From: Micromonospora sp. BL4
GTDB lineage: Bacteria; Actinomycetota; Actinomycetes; Mycobacteriales; Micromonosporaceae
Reading direction: 5' to 3'
Length of the DNA: 64,000 bases
Assembly (NCBI RefSeq): GCF_003667505.1
Contig: NZ_RCVJ01000117.1
Coordinates: 1 to 64,000, forward strand
Shown: positions 32,632-41,584 of the stretch, in pieces
Layout of the letters: each line of letters opens with the position of its first letter
How positions within the stretch are numbered: position 1 is the stretch's first letter
Program-made: the position numbers and the translations under genes
Notes under the pieces: generated by a model
What the model was told of the DNA's origin: nothing
Seen by the model: only the letters and a program-made list of their open reading frames with translations
Database searches by the model: none

Positions 32632-33117
32632 TCAGAGCCCGTTCCAGGCGTGTCGCAGCGCGACCCCGGCCTCCAGCTCCAGCAGCTTGACCTTGCGGGG
32701 CAGCCCGCCGCCGAAGCCGACCAGCTTGCCGCCCGCGCCGACGATCCGGTGACACGGCACGATCACGGGCACCGGGTTGCGGTTGCAGGCAACGCCCACC
32801 GCCCGTGCCGCCCCGGGATCGTCGACACGTCGCGCCACCTCGCCGTACGTCAGAGTCTCCCCGTACGGAATGCGGGTCATCTCCCGCCACACCGCCCGCT
32901 CGAAGTCGGAGCCGCGCGGTGCCGACACCGGGACGGTGAACGCGGTCAACTCGCCGGCGAAGTACGCCCGAAGCTCGGCGACGGCCCGGCGGGACAGCGC
33001 GTCCTCGGGCTCCTCGCCGGCGGCCTCGACCCGGCCGAAGTGGGCGCCGCAGACGCTCGTGCCGTCGGTGGCCACGGAGAACTCGCCGATCGGTGAGTCG
33101 AGGACGGTCCAGCGCAT
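32632..33117 (-). CDS. ogt: Methylated-DNA-protein-cysteine methyltransferase
   Basis: 161 residues. It removes methyl groups from O6-alkylguanine by transfer to its own Cys, a suicide repair reaction. The active-site motif VIVPCHRIVGAGGKLVGFGG is intact, and the helix-turn-helix has the RIPYGETLTYGEVAR segment with the Arg-finger region AVGVACNRNP. The N-terminal domain is short (about 75 residues), as in Ogt. A longer open frame on the same strand in a different register is a shadow. Confidence 0.95.
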   Translation of the reverse strand: MRWTVLDSPIGEFSVATDGTSVCGAHFGRVEAAGEEPEDALSRRAVAELRAYFAGELTAFTVPVSAPRGSDFERAVWREMTRIPYGETLTYGEVARRVDDPGAARAVGVACNRNPVPVIVPCHRIVGAGGKLVGFGGGLPRKVKLLELEAGVALRHAWNGL

Positions 33118-33278
33118 CGGCCCATTGTCCCTGCTGCGGACTCCTTCGCCAGGCCGGCGGTCGGCCGGCGGCGCAGAGAGATAACTCGCCGACGTCCGGT
33201 GGCGCTGCCCCCTTTTCGATCAAGGCCGCCCGACCGGCCTCGGTAGATCATCTTCGCGTCGGGATGGATGGTTGAACG

Positions 33279-33818
33279 TTGCGCCACATCGATACCGTGC
33301 AGGTCGTGGCCACGGGGACGCTCATCTTTCTCATCATCGGCGGGGCGGGTGTCGGCGTGCTGGCGCTCGCCCTGCTCGGCACCGAACTCTTCCAGTTCGG
33401 GCATGGCGACGTGGACGGGCCGATCAGGCTCGAAACGGTCGCCGGCTTCGCCGGGGCGTTCGGGTTCGGCGCGGCCATCGTCAACGAGCTACTCGGTGCG
33501 CGTACACCCGGAATGGTCGCGGGGGCGGCGGCCGGCGGTCTGATCGCCGCCGTGCCCACCGGCTGGTTGGCGTCCCGGCTGAGCCGGGCGGCCCGGAACA
33601 TGCGCACCGACCCCACCCCCACCCGTGACGACCTGGTCGGCGCGCTCGGCCTGGTGGTCACCCCGGTGCCCGTCGACGGCTACGGCGAGGTCCGGGTACG
33701 CGTCGCCGGTCAGCCGGTCAAGCTCAACGCCCGCGCCGACCAGCCGATCCCGGTCGGCGCCCAGGTCTTCGTCGTGCAGGCGCTCAGTGAGACCAGCGTG
33801 CTCGTCGAGACCTACTGA
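33279..33818 (+). CDS. NfeD-like membrane protein (short type)
   Basis: 179 residues, likely starting at TTG 33279, 8 nt after GGATGG. It has 2-3 hydrophobic helices (TLIFLIIGGAGVGVLALALLG, TVAGFAGAFGFGAAIV, GMVAGAAAGGLIAAVPTGW). A C-terminal OB-fold follows (LVGALGLVVTPVPVDGYGEVRVRVAG to the end), the NfeD domain. There is no protease domain. NfeD partners of flotillins are usual in bacteria, and the flotillin gene begins 25 bp downstream, so the two form a pair. The exact start is uncertain. Confidence 0.8.
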   Translation: MRHIDTVQVVATGTLIFLIIGGAGVGVLALALLGTELFQFGHGDVDGPIRLETVAGFAGAFGFGAAIVNELLGARTPGMVAGAAAGGLIAAVPTGWLASRLSRAARNMRTDPTPTRDDLVGALGLVVTPVPVDGYGEVRVRVAGQPVKLNARADQPIPVGAQVFVVQALSETSVLVETY

Positions 33819-33843
33819 CTCCTTCTCGCAGACGGGACCCTTC

Positions 33844-35379
33844 ATGCCCCTGTTAATCGCCATCGGCGGCGCGGTACTCCTCGTGCTCGTCCTGGTGTTC
33901 TTCGTGCTCTCCCGGATCAAGGTGGCCGGCCCGAACGAGGCCTTCATCGTGACCGGCCGCAAGGGCCGCACCACACAGACCGCCGACGGCGGCCGGTCGA
34001 CCGACATGTCCGGCCAGAAGGTGGTGCTGGGCGCCTCGGTCTTCGTGCTGCCGGTGGTGCAGAAGCTCCAGTCACTCGACCTGTCCAGCCGGAGGATCGA
34101 CGTCGGCATCCGGGGCGCGGTGAGCAAGCAGGGCATCCGCACCGACCTGCACGGGGTGGCGATCGTGAAGGTCGGCGGCACCGAGGACGCGATCCGCGCC
34201 GCCGCCCAGCGATTCCTGCACCAGCAGGACGAGATCGACAACTTCACCCGGGAGGTGCTGGCCGGTGCGCTGCGCTCGATCGTCGGTCGGCTCACCGTCG
34301 AGGAGGTCATCCGGGACCGGGCGGCGTTCGCCAGCGCGGTGGCGGAGGAGGCCGAGCACTCGATGACCAACCAGGGTCTGGTGCTGGACACGTTCCAACT
34401 CCAGGACATCCTGGCCGAGGGCTCCTACCTCCAGGACCTGGGTCGGCCCGAGGCCGCCCGGGTCCTCAAGGACGCGGCGATCGCCGAGGCGCGGGCCCGG
34501 CAACAGGCCGAGCAGGAGCGGCTGCTCGCCGAGGAGGCCATCGCCGAGGCGAACCGGAACCTGTCCCTCAAGCAGGCCGGCATCCAGGCGGAGATCGACG
34601 CGGCGAAGGCGAAGTCGGCGGCGGCCGGGCCGCTCGCGCAGGCGGAGCGGGACCAGGCAATCCTCTCCGAGCAGCAGAAGGTCGCCGAGCGCAACGCCGA
34701 ACTCAAGCAGCGCCAACTGGACACCGAGGTGCGCAAGCCGGCCGACGCGGCCCGGTACAAGGTGGAGCAGGAGGCCGAGGCGTCCCGCGCCGCGGCGGTG
34801 CTGCACGCCGACGCGCAGCGGCAGTCGGTCATCGCCGCCGCCCAGGCCTCCGCCGAGCAGGCGCGGCTCACCGGTGAGGGCGAGCGGGCCCGACGGGCCG
34901 CGCTCGCCGAGGCGAACGCGATCGAGGGCGCCAAGGAGGGCGAGGCCGAGCAGCGCCGGCGCTCCGCGATCGCCGAGGCGGTGGAGCGGGAGGGTCAGGC
35001 CGAGGCGGCGGCCATCCTGGCGAAGGGCCAGGCCGAAGCGGACGCGATGGCACGCAAGGCGGAAGCCTTCGCCGCGTACGGGGAGGCGGCGGTGCTGGAC
35101 CTGCTGGTCAAGGTGCTGCCGCAGGTGGTGGAGGCGGCCAGCGCCCCGATCGGGGCGATCGACAAGATGACCGTCATCTCCACCGACGGCGCCTCGTCTC
35201 TGACGAAGTCGGTGGCCGGCAACGTGGCCCAGGGGTTGCAGCTCGGCAGTGACCTGACCGGGATCGACCTGGCCGGCCTGCTCGCCCGGCTCGGCTCGGC
35301 GTCCGGCGCGGGCGGCAACGGCACGACGACCGGCAAGGGCACCACGGCCGTGGACGGGACCGCCGTCGAGACCCGCTGA
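33844..35379 (+). CDS. Flotillin-like SPFH/Band 7 membrane scaffold protein
   Basis: 511 residues. One N-terminal helix (LLIAIGGAVLLVLVLVFFVL) anchors the protein; the SPFH domain follows at about 27-190 (VAGPNEAFIVTGRKGR, then LDLSSRRIDVGIRG and EEVIRDRAAFASAV). About 220 residues rich in Ala, Glu, Arg and Gln then form a coiled-coil stalk with many EA repeats. A final domain (VLDLLVKVLPQVVEAASAPIGAIDKM) is the flotillin C-terminus. Flotillins organise membrane microdomains. It pairs with the NfeD-like gene. The ATG at 33844 follows a weak GGGA; the frame stays open upstream without family similarity. Confidence 0.92.
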   Translation: MPLLIAIGGAVLLVLVLVFFVLSRIKVAGPNEAFIVTGRKGRTTQTADGGRSTDMSGQKVVLGASVFVLPVVQKLQSLDLSSRRIDVGIRGAVSKQGIRTDLHGVAIVKVGGTEDAIRAAAQRFLHQQDEIDNFTREVLAGALRSIVGRLTVEEVIRDRAAFASAVAEEAEHSMTNQGLVLDTFQLQDILAEGSYLQDLGRPEAARVLKDAAIAEARARQQAEQERLLAEEAIAEANRNLSLKQAGIQAEIDAAKAKSAAAGPLAQAERDQAILSEQQKVAERNAELKQRQLDTEVRKPADAARYKVEQEAEASRAAAVLHADAQRQSVIAAAQASAEQARLTGEGERARRAALAEANAIEGAKEGEAEQRRRSAIAEAVEREGQAEAAAILAKGQAEADAMARKAEAFAAYGEAAVLDLLVKVLPQVVEAASAPIGAIDKMTVISTDGASSLTKSVAGNVAQGLQLGSDLTGIDLAGLLARLGSASGAGGNGTTTGKGTTAVDGTAVETR

Positions 35380-35387
35380 CGCCGTAC

Positions 35388-35432
35388 GCCGACGGGCGCC
35401 GCTCCCAGGTTTCGGGGGTGGCGCCCGTCGGC
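35388..35432. terminator. Bidirectional terminator between flotillin and cca
   Basis: Arms 35388-35400 (gccgacgggcgcc) and 35420-35432 give a perfect 13-bp stem with a 19-nt loop, between convergent stops 35379 and 35436. Confidence 0.75.
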
Positions 35433-35435
35433 ATA

Positions 35436-36899
35436 TCAGGAGATCAGGCCCTCGGCGCGGGCCCAGCGCAGCAGCTCCGCCTCCGCGGCGTCCCGGTCCA
35501 GCGGGCCGTGCTCCAGGCGCTGCTCCTTGAGGTGCTTCCACGCCCGCCCCACGACCGGCCCCGGCGGTACGCCGAGCAACTCCATGATCGCGTTGCCGTC
35601 CAGGTCCGGGCGGACCCGCGCCAGGTCCTCCTCGGCCGCGATCCGGGCGATCCGATCCTCCAGCGCGTCGTAGTCCGCGCCCAACTGCGCGGCCTTACGC
35701 CGGTTGCGGGTGGTGCAGTCCGAGCGGGTCAGCTTGTGCAGCCGAGGTAGCAGGTCACCGGCGTCGGCGACGTAGCGGCGTACCGCCGAGTCGGTCCACT
35801 CGCCCCGGCCGTACCCGTAGAAGCGCAGGTGCAGCGCGACCAGCGCGGTCACCTTCGCGGTGATGTCCTTGGGGTAGCGCAGCGCCTTCATCCGGGCCTT
35901 GGTCAGCCGGGCGCCGACCACCTCGTGGTGGTGGAAGCTGACCCGGCCGTCGGAGCCGACCGCCTTCGTCGCCGGCTTGCCCACGTCGTGCATGAGGGCG
36001 GCCATTCGCAGGATGAAGTCGCAGCCGCCCTCCTCCTCGAAGGAGACCGCGTTCTCGACGACCGTCAGGGTGTGCTCGTAGACGTCCTTGTGCTGGGCGT
36101 GCTCGTCGATCTCCAGCTTGAGCCCGGTCAGCTCCGGCAGGAACCGCTCGGCCAGCCCGGTGTCGACCAGCAGCCGCAGCCCGGTGATCGGGTCGGCGCC
36201 GCAGAGCAGCTTGGTGAACTCGTCACGGATCCGCTCGGCGGTGATCCGGTCCAGGTCGGCGGCCATCCGGCTCATCGCCGTGTGCACGTCCGGGTGCACG
36301 GCGAAGCGCAGCTGGGCGGCGAACCGGGCGGCCCGCAGCATCCGCAGCGGGTCGTCGCCGAACGACTCGCGGGGATCGGCGGGGGTACGAATGACCTTCG
36401 CCGAGAGATCGTCCAGCCCGCCGTGCGGGTCGGTGAAGCGGTGCTCCGGCAGGCTGACCGCCATCGCGTTGATGGTGAAGTCGCGCCGCCGCAGATCCTC
36501 GGTGAGACTGGTGCCGTAGACCACCACGGGGTTACGGGTGACCTGGTCGTACGACTCGGCGCGGAAGGTGGTGATCTCCAGCCGGAGGCCGTCGCGCTGG
36601 GCGCCGATGGTGCCGAACTCCCGGCCCGTCTCCCAGATCGACTCGGCCCAGCCCTTGATGACCCGCAGCGTCTCGTCGGGGTGCGCGTCGGTGCAGAAGT
36701 CCAGGTCGTCGCCGAGTCGGCCGAGCAGCGCGTCCCGCACCGAACCGCCCACCAGGTGCAGCTCGTGACCGGCGCGTACGAACCGGCGGCCCAACTCGTC
36801 GGCGACCGGGGAGACCCGGAGCAGTTCGGCGACGGCGTTGCGCTGCGCGGCGGTGAGTTCGCGGCGGTCGGCGGCGTGGGGAGCGGAGGCTTCGGACAT
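35436..36899 (-). CDS. cca: CCA tRNA nucleotidyltransferase
   Basis: 487 residues. It adds or repairs the 3' CCA end of tRNA without a template. The polymerase-beta-like head has HLVGGSVRDALLG and the metal-binding DLDFCTD (D-x-D), then RRDFTINAMAVSLPEHRF and DPRESFGDDPLRMLRAARF. An HD-domain motif LMHDVGKPATK lies in the C-terminal half, so it may also act as a phosphohydrolase. Divergent from murJ with 127 bp between the starts, the same pair order as in other actinobacteria (recall). Confidence 0.95.
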   Translation of the reverse strand: MSEASAPHAADRRELTAAQRNAVAELLRVSPVADELGRRFVRAGHELHLVGGSVRDALLGRLGDDLDFCTDAHPDETLRVIKGWAESIWETGREFGTIGAQRDGLRLEITTFRAESYDQVTRNPVVVYGTSLTEDLRRRDFTINAMAVSLPEHRFTDPHGGLDDLSAKVIRTPADPRESFGDDPLRMLRAARFAAQLRFAVHPDVHTAMSRMAADLDRITAERIRDEFTKLLCGADPITGLRLLVDTGLAERFLPELTGLKLEIDEHAQHKDVYEHTLTVVENAVSFEEEGGCDFILRMAALMHDVGKPATKAVGSDGRVSFHHHEVVGARLTKARMKALRYPKDITAKVTALVALHLRFYGYGRGEWTDSAVRRYVADAGDLLPRLHKLTRSDCTTRNRRKAAQLGADYDALEDRIARIAAEEDLARVRPDLDGNAIMELLGVPPGPVVGRAWKHLKEQRLEHGPLDRDAAEAELLRWARAEGLIS

Positions 36900-37026
36900 G
36901 GGATCGCCAGCCTATCGGGCCCGGTCGGCATCCCCTCCGCCGGGCGCGGGTAACGGGTACCGGTTGACTAAGGTCTGTGACGTGCGGGTCGGTGCCCGGC
37001 TCGACGTACCCCCTGGGAGGCTGGAG

Positions 37027-38781
37027 ATGAGCGGCGGGCTCTACCGCAGCGCGAACGCCGCGCAGGGCGGCGGTGCGGGAGCCGGCCTGGGGCCGGGGGA
37101 CGGCGCCACCTTCATCTCCGCCGAGCCGCTGAACCAGCCGGCCATGGAGTCGACCGCGCCACCGCAGGAACAGGTGGGCGAGGCGAGCGCCGCGACCAAC
37201 AGTGCGGTGATGGCGATCGGCAGCCTGGTCAGCCGGGGCACCGGCTTCCTCCGCACGCTGGTGCTGACCGCGGCGCTGGGTGGCGCGCTGGTCGGTGACG
37301 CCTACACCACCGCGCAGATCCTGCCCGGAATGGTCTACGAGTTCCTCCTCGGCGGAATCCTCACCAGCGTGCTGATCCCGGTGCTGGTCCGCCGGCGCAG
37401 GGCCGACGCCGACGGCGGCCAGGCGTACGCCCAGCGGCTGCTCACCCTGGCGGTGGTCACCCTGGCCGCGGCCGCGCTGGTCGCGGTGGCCGCCGCGTCG
37501 CTGCTGACCAGGCTCTACACCAGCGACAACCGCGGAACGGACTACCAGGACCTGGTCACCAGCCTGTCCTACCTGATGTTGCCGATGATCTTCTTCACCG
37601 GCCTCAGCGCGCTGATCAGCGCGGTACTCAACACCCGGGGGCACTTCGCCGCCCCGATGTGGGCACCGATCCTCAACAACATCGTGGTGATCGCCACCGC
37701 CGGGCTCTACATCGCGATCTTCGGTGCGGAGATCGTCCGGCCGGAGCAGATGACCACCGGCCGGATCCTCCTGATCAGCGGTGGCACCCTGCTCGGTGTC
37801 GCGATCCAGGCCGCCGGCCTGCTGCCGGCGCTACGCAGGGTGGGCTTCCAGTGGAAGCTCCGGTTCGACTTCCGCGCGCTCGGCCTGCGTGAGCTGGGCC
37901 GGCTCGGCGGCTGGATGTTCTGCTACGTGGCGGTCAGCCAGGTCGGCCTGATCGTGCTGTTCAACCTGCTCAACCGGGCGGGCGACGGGGACGCCGGCGC
38001 CCTGATCTACAACAACGTCTTCCTGCTGCTGATGATGGCGCACGGCATCATCGCCGTCTCGATCATCACCGCGTTGATGCCCCGGATGAGCGCCGCCGCC
38101 GCCGACGGCCGGTACGCCGACGTGGCCGCCGACCTGTCCCGGGGCACCCGGACGGTCTCCGCGGTGCTCGCTCCGATCGCCGTCTGCTACGCCGTGCTGG
38201 CCACCCCGCTGGCGGTCGTGCTGTTCCGCTACGGCGCGTTCAGCGACGAGAACGCCGCCGACACCTCGCTCGTACTGCTGCTGGCCGCGCTCGCCCTGGT
38301 GCCGTTCGCGATCAGCCAGCTCTTCACCTTCGCCTTCTACGCCCTGCCGGACACCCGCACCCCGGCGCTGATCAACATTCCGGTCGTGGCGCTGCGGATC
38401 GGCGTGCAGATCGTGCTGTTCGCCGCGTTCGCCGCCCACTTCGCGGCGGCCGGGATGATGATCGGTAACGCTGTCTCGTATCTGGCCGCGGCGATCGGCT
38501 CCGCCTGGCTGCTCCGTCCGCGGGTCGGCCGGATCGGGCTGGGCAACATCATGCGCACCCTGGGCCGGGTCCTGGTCGCCGCGCTCGGCGCCGCGCTGGT
38601 CGGCCTGCTCGCGGTCAACCTGCTGCCCGGCGGCGACACGCCGAGCTGGACCCAGGCCGTCATCCAGCTGGTGATCGGCGGAGCGGTGATCGGCGGTACG
38701 TACCTCGGTCTGGCCATGCTCCTGCGGATCGGGGAGATCACCGAGGTGGTCGGCATGGTCCGCCGCCGGATCGGTCGCTGA
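37027..38781 (+). CDS. murJ: Lipid II flippase MurJ
   Basis: 584 residues with about 14 transmembrane helices. It flips the peptidoglycan precursor lipid II across the membrane. The family starts at about 58 (TNSAVMAIGSLVSRGTGFLR), with DAYTTAQILPGMVYEFLLGG and NNVFLLLMMAHGIIAVSIIT; the Arg and Asp residues of the central cavity region are kept. The first 55 residues are polar. ATG 37027 is chosen because GGGAGG (37015-37020) lies 6 nt before it. Unlike mycobacterial MviN, the pseudokinase is not fused but encoded by the next gene. Confidence 0.92.
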   Translation: MSGGLYRSANAAQGGGAGAGLGPGDGATFISAEPLNQPAMESTAPPQEQVGEASAATNSAVMAIGSLVSRGTGFLRTLVLTAALGGALVGDAYTTAQILPGMVYEFLLGGILTSVLIPVLVRRRRADADGGQAYAQRLLTLAVVTLAAAALVAVAAASLLTRLYTSDNRGTDYQDLVTSLSYLMLPMIFFTGLSALISAVLNTRGHFAAPMWAPILNNIVVIATAGLYIAIFGAEIVRPEQMTTGRILLISGGTLLGVAIQAAGLLPALRRVGFQWKLRFDFRALGLRELGRLGGWMFCYVAVSQVGLIVLFNLLNRAGDGDAGALIYNNVFLLLMMAHGIIAVSIITALMPRMSAAAADGRYADVAADLSRGTRTVSAVLAPIAVCYAVLATPLAVVLFRYGAFSDENAADTSLVLLLAALALVPFAISQLFTFAFYALPDTRTPALINIPVVALRIGVQIVLFAAFAAHFAAAGMMIGNAVSYLAAAIGSAWLLRPRVGRIGLGNIMRTLGRVLVAALGAALVGLLAVNLLPGGDTPSWTQAVIQLVIGGAVIGGTYLGLAMLLRIGEITEVVGMVRRRIGR

Positions 38782-39276
38782 GCGGTAGCCGCCGGTCGCG
38801 GAGGGCGAATATCCACACGGATCGTGACCGTGGATCACCAGCCTGGGGATGCACTTGTGGATAACCCCGCGATTCGCCGGTCAGCCACCGATTCGCCTGT
38901 GGATAACTGACCGTACGGCTGAGCGTGTCGGACCGATCGGCGGGAACACGCCTGTTGGCGGCGGCGCGCACCTGGGCCGGCCCCGGCGTCGGTCACTTGC
39001 GGTGAAGCCGTAGATTGGCTAGTACATGTGCCAGCAACGTGGCTGACAACGGTCGTAACCGGACGACTCTTCCGACTCCCGGCACCCCGCCGGGTACGGC
39101 GGGAAGATGACATGTCGGAGAGACGGGCAACCCGGGTAAGGTCGCTCTCGACGGGTACGGCAGGCGCCGACGCTGCGCGTCGACACCGGTCGGCCGGTTC
39201 CTTCGACGGCAGAGCGGGAAGCCACATGCCCAGCAGTGCGGGTCCATCGATCGACACGATCACCGAGGGAGGACGG
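38782..39276. other. Region after murJ with three DnaA-box sequences
   Basis: Holds two exact DnaA boxes on the minus orientation, TGTGGATAA at 38856-38864 and 38898-38906 (42 bp apart), and ATATCCACA at 38809-38817. The second half (39112-39276) may belong to the next gene if translation starts earlier. The promoter of the pseudokinase-sigM genes probably lies here. Confidence 0.55.
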
Positions 39277-40833
39277 GTGACCCAGGTCGGCGAGGGTCAG
39301 GAGGCGGACGAGAGCGCTCCGCCGCTCATGACCTTCGGTGCTCCCACGGCCGGTGAGATCCTCGCCGAGCGGTACGAGCTGGTCGAGCACATCAACAACG
39401 ACAGCGCGGGTCGGCTGGTCTGGCGTGGGGTCGATGTCATCCTGCGCCGTCCCGTCGCGGTGGTGCTGCGCTACCCGGGTGGCGACTCCGCCACCGAGAT
39501 GCTTCAGGCCGCCGTCGCGGCCAGCCGGGTCATCCACCCCAACCTGGTCGGCGTCTACGACGCCATCGACGAGGCCGAGCGGGCGTACGTGGTGCGCGAG
39601 TGGGTGGACGGGCAGTCGCTGCGCGACCTGGCGGCCGAGGGCCCGCTGGACCCGGCCCGGGCCACCGCGATCGGCAACGCCGTCGCCAGCGCGCTCGCCG
39701 CGGTGCACGCCACCGGGATGGTGCACGGCAACGTGCACCCCGGCACCGTCATGATCAGCGACGAGGGCCGCGTGGTGCTGGCCGATGCGCGCACCGACGG
39801 CGCCGACAGCCAGGAGAACGACATCCGGGCGGTCGGCGGGGTCCTCTACTTCGCCCTGACCGGCCACTGGCCGCACGCCGAGGCACCGCTGCACGGCGCC
39901 ACCGCCGGTCACGGCCGGGCCGCCATCCCGGACGCGGTCCGGGACGCCAGCGGCGGCATCGCCGCGCCCCGCCAGGTCCGGGCCGGCGTGCCCGCGTACC
40001 TGGACGACCTGACCATGGACCTGCTCGACGCCGAGATCGCCCCGCCCTCGTCGGACGTTCTCGCGGCCGAGTTGGCCCGACTGGACGTGCCGGCCGAGGA
40101 GGAGCACTACCTCGACAACAGCGGGCCCTTGCGGTTCGCCGCCGAGACCGAGGACGAGCCGTCCCCGCTGGCCGCGGCCGGTGGTCGCAAGGTCGCCGTG
40201 GGCATCGCCGGTCTGCTGGCGGTCGCCCTGGTCGGTCTGCTGATCGGGATCAGCGCCCTGGGCGGCGACGACGAGGACCCGAAGGGCAACGCGGGGGCCG
40301 CTCCCACCGCCAGCGCCCCGGCCGGCGAGGCCACCCCGGCCGCCGCCACCGTGCGCAAGCTGGCCGTGCAGGGCGTCCGGATCATCGACCCGGACAGCAA
40401 GAACCGCAGCGAGGTCGACGGCGCCGACAAGGTCATCGACGGTGACGAGGACAAGGGCTGGGAGACGGAGACGTACCGGGACCGGCCCAACTTCGGCAAC
40501 CTCAAGAAGGGCATGGGCGTCTGGCTCGATCTCGGCGAGCCGCACAGCGTCAAGTCGGTGCAGGCGGTGCTCTCCGCTACCGGCGCCTCCGCCGAACTCC
40601 TCGCCGGCAGTGCCAACCCGCCGTCGAGTTCCAGCGGCGACAAGCAGTTGGTCGCGAGCTACAAGACCCACATCGGGCAGCCGTTCGAGGACCACGACGG
40701 CACCACCATGACGTTCAACGGCTTCGACGCGGACACGAAATACCAGTACCTGCTGTTCTGGATCACCGAACTGCCTCCGGCCGAGGGTGGCTTCAAGCTG
40801 GGGGTGCAGGAGATCACGGTCCAGGGGTCGTGA
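39277..40833 (+). CDS. MurJ-associated pseudokinase with extracellular discoidin-like domain
   Basis: About 518 residues. A protein-kinase-like domain covers about 30-270 but lacks the working residues: the catalytic HRD loop reads VHGNVHPGTV, the DFG site reads LADART, and the VAIK lysine region reads VAVVLRY. A helix (KVAVGIAGLLAVALVGLLIGISAL) lies at about 305-328. The last 160 residues resemble a galactose-binding-like domain outside (VDGADKVIDGDEDKGWETETY onward). In mycobacteria this module is fused to MviN and recruits FhaA (recall). GTG 39277 has GGGAGG 4 nt upstream; ATG 39226 and ATG 39112 are in-frame alternatives. Confidence 0.82.
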   Translation: MTQVGEGQEADESAPPLMTFGAPTAGEILAERYELVEHINNDSAGRLVWRGVDVILRRPVAVVLRYPGGDSATEMLQAAVAASRVIHPNLVGVYDAIDEAERAYVVREWVDGQSLRDLAAEGPLDPARATAIGNAVASALAAVHATGMVHGNVHPGTVMISDEGRVVLADARTDGADSQENDIRAVGGVLYFALTGHWPHAEAPLHGATAGHGRAAIPDAVRDASGGIAAPRQVRAGVPAYLDDLTMDLLDAEIAPPSSDVLAAELARLDVPAEEEHYLDNSGPLRFAAETEDEPSPLAAAGGRKVAVGIAGLLAVALVGLLIGISALGGDDEDPKGNAGAAPTASAPAGEATPAAATVRKLAVQGVRIIDPDSKNRSEVDGADKVIDGDEDKGWETETYRDRPNFGNLKKGMGVWLDLGEPHSVKSVQAVLSATGASAELLAGSANPPSSSSGDKQLVASYKTHIGQPFEDHDGTTMTFNGFDADTKYQYLLFWITELPPAEGGFKLGVQEITVQGS

Positions 40834-40876
40834 GCCGGGCACCAGACAGCAGGCACCGCATCCGCTGGACGCGGTG

Positions 40877-41584
40877 ATGGACGGGCGCGACGCCGCAACG
40901 GACCTGGAGCTGCTGCGCGCCCACGTCAGCGGAGACCGGGACGCCTTCGCCGAACTGTTCCGTCGGCACCGGGACCGGCTCTGGGCGGTGGCCCTGCGGA
41001 CGCTCGGTGACCGGGAAGAGGCAGCCGACGCCCTCCAGGACGCGCTGTTGTCCGCGCACCGGGCGGCTGGCCGGTTCCGCGGTGACTCCGCCGTCACCAC
41101 CTGGCTGCACCGCATCGTGGTGAACGCCTGCCTGGACCGGATCCGACGCCGGCAGGCGCACCCCACCGTTCCGCTGCCGGACGGCAACCGCGCCGCGGAC
41201 GGGTCGGGCACCCCCGGGGTGGAGCCGGCCGCGCCGGCGCAGGACCATGACACCGCGCTGGTGGTCCGGGAGGCGCTCGCCGCCCTGCCCGTCGAGCAAC
41301 GTGCCGCCCTGGTTCTGGTGGACCTGCAGGGTTATCCGGTCGCCGAGGTGGCACGCATCCTCGGCGTCGCCGAGGGGACGGTGAAGAGCCGGTGCGCCCG
41401 GGGTCGGGCCCGGCTGGCGGTGCTTCTCGGGCACCTCCGCACGGCAGCGGCCGCGGTCCGCCCGGAGCCGTCCGGATCGGTCACGGACGTGCCCGGCGTC
41501 ACGCAGGGGAACCCACGCCCGGTGGAGGGCGTCGGATCGGGGTCGGGCCGGTACCGGCGGGACGCCAATCAGGAGGACACGTGA
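40877..41584 (+). CDS. sigM: ECF sigma factor SigM
   Basis: 235 residues. Region 2 shows LELLRAHVSGDRDAFAELFRR, DALQDALLSAHRAAGRF and the DNA-contacting AVTTWLHRIVVNACLDRIRR. Region 4 shows ALPVEQRAALVLVDLQGYPV and EVARILGVAEGTVKSRCARG. The last 60 residues are a Gly/Arg/Pro tail. The position between the murJ-pseudokinase unit and trxB, and a following likely anti-sigma gene, match sigM of M. tuberculosis (recall). GTG 40874 and ATG 40877 are adjacent; I chose the ATG. The stop overlaps the next start by 4 bp. Confidence 0.88.
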   Translation: MDGRDAATDLELLRAHVSGDRDAFAELFRRHRDRLWAVALRTLGDREEAADALQDALLSAHRAAGRFRGDSAVTTWLHRIVVNACLDRIRRRQAHPTVPLPDGNRAADGSGTPGVEPAAPAQDHDTALVVREALAALPVEQRAALVLVDLQGYPVAEVARILGVAEGTVKSRCARGRARLAVLLGHLRTAAAAVRPEPSGSVTDVPGVTQGNPRPVEGVGSGSGRYRRDANQEDT

